Assembly: GCA_027038695.1 (NCBI GenBank) | Contig: JALWHA010000133.1 | Coordinates: forward strand, 1-37,206 | Origin: Acidobacteriota bacterium | GTDB taxonomy: Bacteria; Acidobacteriota; Holophagae; Thermotomaculales; Thermotomaculaceae | Reading direction: 5' to 3' | Length of the DNA: 37,206 nucleotides | In this document: positions 1-6,867 of the stretch, piece after piece | How the letters are laid out: each line of letters starts with the position of its first letter | Position numbering within the stretch: position 1 is the stretch's first letter | The notes under the pieces: generated by a model | What the model was told of the DNA's origin: nothing | The model's input: only the letters and a program-made list of their open reading frames with translations | Databases searched by the model: none | Position numbers and translations under genes: made by a program

Positions 1-1052
1 GTATAGCCATTACCGGGACACACGGAAAGACCACTACCACCGCTATGGCGGCAAGTGTTTTCAACGAGGCGGGGTTTGACCCTACCGTGATAATAGGAGG
101 GATATTTCAGAAGTTAGATTCAAACGCTAAATTAGGCAATTCTCCTTTTTTAATTGCCGAGGCTGATGAATCGGATAAATCTCACTTAAACCTGTCTCCG
201 GTTTTTGCAGTTATAACCAATATTGACATTGACCATCTGGATTTTTATAAAGATTTAAACGATATAAAAGAGACATTTAAGGTTTTTGCAAATAAAGTCC
301 CCTTTTTCGGTTCGGTTATTATTAACAATGACGATAAAAATTGTAGGGATATTATTCCGGGGTTGAAAAAAAGGGTTGTTACTTACGGTTTTTCAAACAA
401 TTCGGATTATTGTATTAAAGAATTAACAAAAGGTAAAGGTTATTATTCTTTTAAAGTAATGGAATTCGGGAAATATTTAGGGGAGTTTACCATAAAAGTG
501 CCGGGGACTTTTAATGTACAAAACGCTTGCGGAGTAATAGCGCTTGCAAGGGAGTTGAATATTCCTTATGAAAGCATAAGGTCAGGATTAGAATCTTACA
601 CCGGGACAAAGAGAAGGTGCGAGGTTGTGGGGGAGAATGTTAATTTAAAAGTGGTTTCCGATTATGCTCACCATCCGGTAGAGATTAAAAGTACTTTGCA
701 GGCTTTGAAAGACTTTTACAAAACGGGAAAAATTCTTGTTGTTTTTCAACCTCACAGGTTTACCAGAACAAAGGCTTTGTTTAAAGAGTTTGCCACCTGT
801 TTCCCCGATGGAACAGGCATTATCCTTATGCCTATTTATCCTGCCGGTGAAAAACCTATTGAGGGAGTTTCTTCGGCAAAGCTATGCAATGAAATAAAAA
901 AACGAAAAGTAAACTGTACCTTTATAAATGACTCTAACGCACTCTTTGAGGTTCTTGAAAAATATAAAGGGGATTACGACATAATAGCCTTTTTGGGTGC
1001 CGGGGTAATTGACAGGTATGCAAGGGCATTCGGGAGGAAGATTAGTGAATAA
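1..1052 (+). CDS. murC: UDP-N-acetylmuramate--L-alanine ligase MurC (5' end missing)
   Basis: Cytoplasmic Mur ligase that adds L-alanine to UDP-MurNAc using ATP, the first step of peptidoglycan stem-peptide synthesis. The frame is open from base 3, so the gene enters from outside the window and its N-terminal Rossmann region is missing. The first visible residues contain the Mur-ligase P-loop GTHGKTTTT. Later come the central-domain stretch DIDHLDFY and the C-terminal MurC signatures DYAHHPVE and FQPHRFTRT; the last two separate MurC from MurD/E/F. Stop TAA is at 1050-1052. It overlaps the ftsQ start by 8 bases, indicating translational coupling. Identification is firm; the true start cannot be seen. 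Confidence 0.96.
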   Translation, partial: IAITGTHGKTTTTAMAASVFNEAGFDPTVIIGGIFQKLDSNAKLGNSPFLIAEADESDKSHLNLSPVFAVITNIDIDHLDFYKDLNDIKETFKVFANKVPFFGSVIINNDDKNCRDIIPGLKKRVVTYGFSNNSDYCIKELTKGKGYYSFKVMEFGKYLGEFTIKVPGTFNVQNACGVIALARELNIPYESIRSGLESYTGTKRRCEVVGENVNLKVVSDYAHHPVEIKSTLQALKDFYKTGKILVVFQPHRFTRTKALFKEFATCFPDGTGIILMPIYPAGEKPIEGVSSAKLCNEIKKRKVNCTFINDSNALFEVLEKYKGDYDIIAFLGAGVIDRYARAFGRKISE

Positions 1053-1821
1053 ATTGTCAAAAAAGTTACGTTTTAAAATAAAAAGGTTTATCCGTGAAAA
1101 AGGTAAAAGCATAGTTGCATTTTTTATTGGAGTTGTTTTGCTTTTTTCTTTAAGTATGGTAGTTTTCCCCCCTTTAAAAGATTTTATATTCGGAATGTTT
1201 GTCGTTGAGAAGATAAAAGTTGAAGGAGTTGATTATAACGATGTTTCTGATTTAAAAAGGTCACTTGGAATATACAAAGGCCGTGTAAATTGGTCTATTG
1301 ATAGAAAAGAGCTGGAATGTTATATAAAAAAGCAGTTTAAATGGGTTAAATCCCTCTCTATTTCCACATTCCCTTCAAAAACATTGGTGATATACATAGA
1401 AGAAGAGGAACCTGAGGTTTTTTACAGAGATAAATCAGGCCAATTATGGATTGTCGGGGAAAACGGTGAGATACTTAACAAGTACCGTTCCAAAAAATTC
1501 GGTTACCTTTATCTTCCTATTTTGGAATGTGATAGGAAGTTTATTCCTTATGCGGTGTCAAAGATAAGGTTTTTGAGAAAAAATCGAATAGGTGAAAATT
1601 TTTTTAAGGATATATCGGAAATTATAGTAAAAGACAAAGACTCAAAGTGGTCTTTGTTTTTAAAAAATTTTAAGGCAAAGGTATATGTGGACCCTTTCGG
1701 CCAGTTTAACAACATTGATTCTTTTTTGAGAATGAAAAATAGGCTTATAGACGATGTAGGGCGAATTGATTATGTTGACATCTCATTTAAAAATCAAATA
1801 ATAGTAAAACAAATGGATTAG
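1045..1821 (+). CDS. ftsQ: Cell division protein FtsQ/DivIB
   Basis: Bitopic inner-membrane divisome protein that links early (FtsA/FtsZ) and late division proteins. I chose the GTG at 1045 because GGGAGG at 1032-1037 lies 7 bases upstream. An ATG at 1009 is in frame but would lengthen the overlap with murC and has no clear ribosome site. From the GTG the protein is about 258 residues: a basic cytoplasmic tail, one membrane segment at about residues 22-45, then a POTRA-like domain beginning near VEKIKVEGV, then a beta domain. Sequence conservation in this family is low, so the call rests on topology, POTRA pattern and position between murC and ftsA. No murB or ddl lies between murC and ftsQ. 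Confidence 0.9.
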   Translation: MNKLSKKLRFKIKRFIREKGKSIVAFFIGVVLLFSLSMVVFPPLKDFIFGMFVVEKIKVEGVDYNDVSDLKRSLGIYKGRVNWSIDRKELECYIKKQFKWVKSLSISTFPSKTLVIYIEEEEPEVFYRDKSGQLWIVGENGEILNKYRSKKFGYLYLPILECDRKFIPYAVSKIRFLRKNRIGENFFKDISEIIVKDKDSKWSLFLKNFKAKVYVDPFGQFNNIDSFLRMKNRLIDDVGRIDYVDISFKNQIIVKQMD

Positions 1822-1830
1822 GGGGGATAT

Positions 1831-3117
1831 ATGGGAAGGAAATTAACTCTTGCACTTGATCTAGGGTGTCATGAACTAAAAGGTATTATTTTTGAACTTA
1901 TGGAGTACAATAATAATATCCATGTTCTGGCGGCAAAGAAAGAAAAAACCCTGGGTATTGAGGATGGTAAAATAAAAAACCCTAATTTGTTAAAAACCCA
2001 GGTAGCCAAAGTTATAGATTCTTTAATAGATGAAACCGGAGATTACGTAGACGAGGTTTATTTAAGCATTCCCCCCGTAAATACCCTGCAAAACAATATA
2101 GTTAAACAGATGATCGTTGGGGACTCTAACGGATCTACCATTGTTGATAATTCGCATGTAAGTGAATTAACCGAGAAATTAATTGATGAAATTAGAAGAA
2201 AATCTGAGAGCCAGGAGTTAACCCTGATTGATTTTATGATAAACGAGTACAACACTTCCCCTTCCCCGAAATCCAAGTATGAGATAGTGGATAATCCCAT
2301 AGGAATGGATGCTTACTCTTTGGGAATGGATATGTTTTTTATACTTGCAAAAAGCTATGTTATCTCAACGTTGCAGAGTATTTTTGATAGCCTTGAAGTG
2401 GTTATGGATAAAATAACTGTCCCTTATGTTCCGGGTAGTTTAAAATCTGTTCCCTATACGGCGAGAAAAACCGGGGCTCTTTACATTGACTTAGGTGCTT
2501 CTTTTACCGATGCTGTTATATTTAAACATAACAGTGTAGTTCACACTTACTCCCTCCCCCTTGGAGGAGATGCTGTAACTTCAGACCTGGTTCGAGCTTT
2601 TGGGAAAAATATTGATGATAAGAATTTCAATATTGCCGAAAAGATGAAAAAAAAGTATAGCAATCTCACTATTGAAGCTGAAGACTCTCAAAAAAATGTA
2701 TTTTTTGAACCTGACCTTTTAAGTGATGTTTTTTTAAATTTAGAACAGGTGAAATTAGTGATGAGAGAAAGGGTAAAAGAGATTCTCTCTATGGTTAAGC
2801 ATGAAGTGGAACAAAATCAGGTATTAACTGCAAGAGGGATCAATTATTCTCAAGTTATACTTGCAGGAGGTACGGCAAAGTTTGAAGGAATTGAAGATGT
2901 TGCTAATGAAGTATTTAATATGCCTGTACTTGTAGCCACCCCGTTTATAGATTCGGGAGTGGACTTTGAGGAAATTAATTCCCCCGAGTTTGTCCCTGTT
3001 TACGGTTTAGCTGAGTATTTCGCCGGCGATATAAGAAAACCAGAATTAAGTTCGGGTTTTTTCAATAAGATGGTCGGAAAGTTAAAAACCATATTTAATA
3101 GAAAGAAAAGGGGGTAA
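1831..3117 (+). CDS. ftsA: Cell division protein FtsA (actin-like membrane anchor for FtsZ)
   Basis: Actin-fold ATPase that tethers FtsZ filaments to the inner membrane. The 428 residues show the actin-family phosphate-1 motif (ALDLGCHELKG, residues 8-18), phosphate-2 motif (LYIDLGASFTDAV) and adenosine motif (VILAGGTAKFEG). The SHS2/1C subdomain lies between the first two. The C-terminus (KMVGKLKTIFNRKKRG) is a basic amphipathic helix typical of the FtsA membrane-targeting sequence. Start ATG follows a G-rich ribosome site (AGGGGGG) with 9 bases from the upstream stop. The stop is 2 bases before ftsZ, consistent with co-translation. Length is normal for the family. Confidence 0.96.
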   Translation: MGRKLTLALDLGCHELKGIIFELMEYNNNIHVLAAKKEKTLGIEDGKIKNPNLLKTQVAKVIDSLIDETGDYVDEVYLSIPPVNTLQNNIVKQMIVGDSNGSTIVDNSHVSELTEKLIDEIRRKSESQELTLIDFMINEYNTSPSPKSKYEIVDNPIGMDAYSLGMDMFFILAKSYVISTLQSIFDSLEVVMDKITVPYVPGSLKSVPYTARKTGALYIDLGASFTDAVIFKHNSVVHTYSLPLGGDAVTSDLVRAFGKNIDDKNFNIAEKMKKKYSNLTIEAEDSQKNVFFEPDLLSDVFLNLEQVKLVMRERVKEILSMVKHEVEQNQVLTARGINYSQVILAGGTAKFEGIEDVANEVFNMPVLVATPFIDSGVDFEEINSPEFVPVYGLAEYFAGDIRKPELSSGFFNKMVGKLKTIFNRKKRG

Positions 3118-3119
3118 CT

Positions 3120-4508
3120 ATGACTCCGGAATTTATCATTGAGGAAGCGCAGACCTTGCTTCCCAAAATTAAGGTTATCGGTGTCGGAGGGGCCGGGTGT
3201 AACGCCATTAATAGAATGATTGAATCCAATATAAAGCAGGTAGAATTTATTGCCGTTAATACGGATTATCAGTCACTTTTAACCTCAAAGGCAAGCGTTA
3301 AGATCCAGATAGGCAAGGATTTAACTCAGGGTTTAGGTGCCGGGTCAAACCCTGACACTGCGAAAGAGGCTGCATTAGAAGATAAAGATAAATTAAAATC
3401 AATTATTTCCGGCTCACACATGCTTTTTATTACTGCAGGCTTAGGAGGAGGAACAGGGACAGGTGCCGCTCCTGTTATTGCCGAGATTGCCAAAGAGTTG
3501 GGTATACTCTCTGTGGCTATAGTTACACAGCCTTTTTATTCTGAAAGGACATTCAGGTATAAAAACTTTTTAAGAGGGTTTAACGATTTAAAGGATCATG
3601 TAGATTCAATGATAATTTTGAAAAACGACAAAATAAAGGAGATCTTTGATCCTAATGTCCCTATATCAACCGCATATAAAGAGATTGATTCAGTACTTGA
3701 AAAGGCTTTGAGGGGAATTGTTGATATGCTTTTTAAACCAGGGGTTGAGAATATTGATTTTGCTGATGTTAAAGCGATTTTTGAGTACAAAGGCTTTGCT
3801 CTTTTAGGCCTGGGAAAAGCCACGGGAGCGGACAGGGCAATTCTGGCTTTTGAAGAGGCAAGGAAATCGCCGTTGCTTGAAACTTATCCTTTAGGACAGG
3901 CAAAAGGTTTGATTTTAAATATAACTTATGGAACCGGAGAAAATGAATTAACCTTAAAAGAGCACGATGCTATTTTAAAAGCGGCACACGATGCTTTAGG
4001 TACAAACATTAATGTTAATTTTATTAAGGGTATGGTTCAAGATGAGGATGTGGGAGATGAGTTAAGGATTACAATTATTGCTACTGGTTACGATTATTCA
4101 AGCTTTAAAGCCATTCCTGAAGAAGAATTGAAAAAGCAGATAGATGAGAGTTTTGTCCTGAAAACAAAGGATATTCATACTGAAGATAATCTGGAAGATG
4201 AATTGTTGGAAGATTCGAATGATGAGAGTTTAATTTTAAGCTCAACCATGCCTGAGATTGAAAATACTGATTTTGAACCTAACTCAATACCGATTGTTCC
4301 CAATGGATCAGTAAAAAGGTATCAGGTTGTAAATTATCCCCTGAAGGAGATTGCTGAGAATTTTATAAAAAACTCAAGCCTCCCTATTCCCTTATCCATG
4401 GACGGCGATTCTGATACTACTTATATTGATAATATGAAAAATGTGCCTGCTTTTGTCAGGTCATATATAAAATTAAAGGAAAATTTTGTGGAGAAAAATT
4501 ATGTATAA
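3120..4508 (+). CDS. ftsZ: Cell division protein FtsZ
   Basis: Tubulin-like GTPase that forms the Z ring. The 462-residue protein begins GTP-binding with GVGGAGCNAINRM (residues 21-33) and carries the tubulin signature GGGTGTGAAP at about 109-118. The T7-loop equivalent NIDFADV supplies the acidic residue for GTP hydrolysis in the neighbouring subunit. After about residue 330 comes an acidic, low-complexity linker, then a C-terminal peptide containing PAFVRSYIK. That resembles the conserved FtsZ tail (PAFLR-type) that binds FtsA. About 14 extra residues follow this tail. Start ATG is preceded by the G-run AAAGGGGGTAACT. The stop overlaps the next start by 8 bases. Confidence 0.97.
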   Translation: MTPEFIIEEAQTLLPKIKVIGVGGAGCNAINRMIESNIKQVEFIAVNTDYQSLLTSKASVKIQIGKDLTQGLGAGSNPDTAKEAALEDKDKLKSIISGSHMLFITAGLGGGTGTGAAPVIAEIAKELGILSVAIVTQPFYSERTFRYKNFLRGFNDLKDHVDSMIILKNDKIKEIFDPNVPISTAYKEIDSVLEKALRGIVDMLFKPGVENIDFADVKAIFEYKGFALLGLGKATGADRAILAFEEARKSPLLETYPLGQAKGLILNITYGTGENELTLKEHDAILKAAHDALGTNINVNFIKGMVQDEDVGDELRITIIATGYDYSSFKAIPEEELKKQIDESFVLKTKDIHTEDNLEDELLEDSNDESLILSSTMPEIENTDFEPNSIPIVPNGSVKRYQVVNYPLKEIAENFIKNSSLPIPLSMDGDSDTTYIDNMKNVPAFVRSYIKLKENFVEKNYV

Positions 4509-5682
4509 AGAAAAAATTGAACAGGCTGTGCAGATTTTAAACGAATTAAATATTGATATGTGGCTTACCTTCGGTAGAGAAAGTCACACTCTTCATGACC
4601 CCGCTACCGATTTAATTTTAGGTACAGGCTATACCTGGCATTCGGCTTTTATAGTTGCACAGGACGGAGATAGTGTAGCCATAGTCGGCAGTCTTGATGC
4701 GGCTAATATTGAGAAAAGGGGTGTTTACAAAAGGGTTATCCCTTATTTACAGTCTATTAAACAAGATTTCTTAAACTATATTAAGGAAAAAGACCCTAAA
4801 ACCATTGCAATAAACTTTTCGGAAGATAATGTAATGGCTGACGGATTAACTTACGGAAGTTATTTGACACTAAAAAAAATATTTCAGAATACCCCATATG
4901 TTGATAGATTTGTATCTTCCGAGCAAATAGTCTCGGCTTTAAGGGGAAGAAAGTCAAAAACCGAGATAGAGAGAATTAAATACGCCATAAAAGAAACGGA
5001 AAAACTTTACAAGGAGATCTGGGATTATTTAAAGCCCGGTTTAACCGAAAAACAGGTTCATGGTTATATGGTTAAAAGAATGAAGGAATTAGGTTATGCT
5101 CCTGCATGGGATATCGAGATGTGTCCCTCTGTTTTTACCGGTATTCCCGACGAGGGCGAGGCTCACACAGGGCCAACTGATAAGGTGATAGAAAGGGGCC
5201 ATGTTTTGAATATGGATTTCGGGTTAAAGATTAACGATTACTGTTCTGACCTTCAAAATACCTGGTATGTCTTAAGGGAAGGGGAAACCGAAGCGCCTAA
5301 AGCTGTTGTTGATGGTTTTAATGCGGTAAGAGACGCAATAATTAAGAGCGCAAAAGCGATTCGTCCGGGAATGGAAGGAAGGGAGATAGACGCAATTGCA
5401 AGAAATTTGATTATTGAGAGGGGTTTTGACGAGTATCCTCACGCATTAGGCCATCAGGTGGGAAGAGAGCCTCACGACGGTGGAGGATTGCTTGCTCCGG
5501 AATGGGACAGGTACGGGGACCTGCCTTATAAAAAGATAGAAGAAAACCAGATCTATACTCTTGAGCCCAGGGTAAGGATTGAAGGGTACGGAGTTGCTAC
5601 GATAGAGGAAATTATAGTCGTAACAAAGGACGGTGGCGAATTTCTTTCGGAATTACAGGAAGAGATCTGGCTTGTTAAATAA
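4501..5682 (+). CDS. M24 family metallopeptidase (Xaa-Pro aminopeptidase/dipeptidase-like)
   Basis: Predicted cytoplasmic dimetal peptidase. Residues 1 to about 145 form a creatinase-type N-terminal domain; about 155-393 form the pita-bread M24 fold. Expected metal ligands are visible: D239 (NMDFG), D250 (CSDLQ), H318 (LGHQVG), E355 (YTLEPR) and E369 (ATIEE). H325 (REPHDGG) is a probable catalytic histidine. I chose ATG 4501 over an in-frame TTG at 4486 because GGAG at 4490-4493 fits it with 7-base spacing. The start overlaps the end of ftsZ by 8 bases, so it is translationally coupled to a division gene. Whether it cuts Xaa-Pro peptides cannot be read from sequence, and no link to division is established. 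Confidence 0.9.
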   Translation: MYKEKIEQAVQILNELNIDMWLTFGRESHTLHDPATDLILGTGYTWHSAFIVAQDGDSVAIVGSLDAANIEKRGVYKRVIPYLQSIKQDFLNYIKEKDPKTIAINFSEDNVMADGLTYGSYLTLKKIFQNTPYVDRFVSSEQIVSALRGRKSKTEIERIKYAIKETEKLYKEIWDYLKPGLTEKQVHGYMVKRMKELGYAPAWDIEMCPSVFTGIPDEGEAHTGPTDKVIERGHVLNMDFGLKINDYCSDLQNTWYVLREGETEAPKAVVDGFNAVRDAIIKSAKAIRPGMEGREIDAIARNLIIERGFDEYPHALGHQVGREPHDGGGLLAPEWDRYGDLPYKKIEENQIYTLEPRVRIEGYGVATIEEIIVVTKDGGEFLSELQEEIWLVK

Positions 5683-5699
5683 CTGATAGATGGAGATAT

Positions 5700-6371
5700 T
5701 TGTGCTACAATAAATCTACAATGACTATTAAAAGGCAATGTAATTACTGTGGCACAATTGTAGAATTAGATAAGCTTTCAAGGGATACCGATTATCTGTG
5801 TCCCGAATGTAAAAGTCTTGTTTATAGAAGAGGGCAGCCGTTTCAGCATGTGTTTTTTTTATCCATAACTAGCCTTTTGCTTTTCTTCTGGATGCTGAAC
5901 GCCCCTCTCCTTTCAATAAAAATTTTAGGTATTGAGAAAAGTATATCCTTTGCTAACGGGTTAGGACACTTAATAGAAACTGGCAGGTATTTAACAGCAA
6001 TAATTCTCGGCTTAACGGTTATTGTAATCCCGTATACAATGCTTGTTTTAAGGATTGCCGTGATGGTTTCGGTCAGGATAAAGGCTATTTCCCCCATGGT
6101 TTTTAGATTATTGGCTCTTTATAAAAAGATCTTTGAATGGAATATGGCTGAGGTTTATCTTGTTGGTATTTTAATAGCCATAATTAAATTAAAATCTTTG
6201 GCGGATATTACCATTGGTAAAGGGACTTTGATATTTCTATTGTTTATTATTAGTTTTTACATCAGTGTTGAATGGTTTAATCCGAACGATATTTATCTGT
6301 TCTGTGACGGCAATGAGTGTAGGAATCCCGAAGATCTTCTTTTTTATAGAGAGGTTGACAGTGAAACTTGA
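5700..6371 (+). CDS. LetA/PqiA-like membrane protein, N-terminal half with zinc ribbon
   Basis: Inner-membrane protein of the PqiA/LetA family, which works with MCE proteins in lipid transport between inner and outer membranes. It has an N-terminal zinc ribbon (CxxC at C14/C17 and C34/C37, counted from the TTG) followed by about four membrane segments. The family motif EWNMAEVYLVGILIA is near residue 140. Full-length LetA/PqiA has two such halves in one chain; here the second half is a separate gene. The start is uncertain: TTG 5700 has a close GGAG (5692-5695), while ATG 5721 has no visible ribosome site. Both keep the zinc ribbon. Its end overlaps the next gene by 11 bases. The tail has a CDGNEC that may be a degenerate second ribbon. 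Confidence 0.85.
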   Translation: MCYNKSTMTIKRQCNYCGTIVELDKLSRDTDYLCPECKSLVYRRGQPFQHVFFLSITSLLLFFWMLNAPLLSIKILGIEKSISFANGLGHLIETGRYLTAIILGLTVIVIPYTMLVLRIAVMVSVRIKAISPMVFRLLALYKKIFEWNMAEVYLVGILIAIIKLKSLADITIGKGTLIFLLFIISFYISVEWFNPNDIYLFCDGNECRNPEDLLFYREVDSET

Positions 6372-6867
6372 CGAGGGTTACAAGAAAAAGGTTATTTTAA
6401 AATCATGGGCATATACATTTGCGGCAATTTGTTTTATGTTCCCCGCCTATCTTCTTCCTATGATGGTAACGGGGAAGATGGGAAAAGTAGAGGCAAACAC
6501 AGTGTTTTCCGGAGTTGTTTACTTTTTTGTTCACGGTGATTACTTTGTTGCTATTGTTATTTTTACGGCAAGCATATTGATCCCGATAGTAAAGGTTGTA
6601 GGTGTTATTTATCTTCTTTTAATTTACCATTTTAAGGCAAAAGAACAGAGGTTAACTGCTGTAACCCTCTACCACATACTTCACTTTATAGGCAAATGGT
6701 CCATGCTGGATGTATTTGTTGTCGCGTTAATGAGTTCTCTGGTTCAATACAATTTTATTGCTTTCGCAAAGCCCGGCCCCGCAGTAATACCCTTTGCGCT
6801 TGTGGTAATATTTACCATATTGGCGACTAAAAATTTTGATACAAAACTTTATTGGAGTAAAATATGA
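6361..6867 (+). CDS. LetA/PqiA-like membrane protein, C-terminal half without zinc ribbon
   Basis: About 168 residues corresponding to the second PqiA/LetA membrane domain, with roughly four membrane segments. Family motifs visible are FPAYLLPMM, the FTASILIPIVK helix, IGKWSMLDVFVVALM and a terminal FDTKLYW. GTG 6361 is chosen because AGAGAGG (about 6348-6354) lies at good spacing and because the homologous region begins just after it; there is an in-frame upstream ATG at 6265 inside the previous gene. Unlike canonical LetA/PqiA, no CxxC pair precedes this half. It overlaps the preceding gene by 11 bases and the following MCE gene by 4 bases, so the three are very probably made together as one LetA-LetB type system. 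Confidence 0.86.
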   Translation: MKLDEGYKKKVILKSWAYTFAAICFMFPAYLLPMMVTGKMGKVEANTVFSGVVYFFVHGDYFVAIVIFTASILIPIVKVVGVIYLLLIYHFKAKEQRLTAVTLYHILHFIGKWSMLDVFVVALMSSLVQYNFIAFAKPGPAVIPFALVVIFTILATKNFDTKLYWSKI

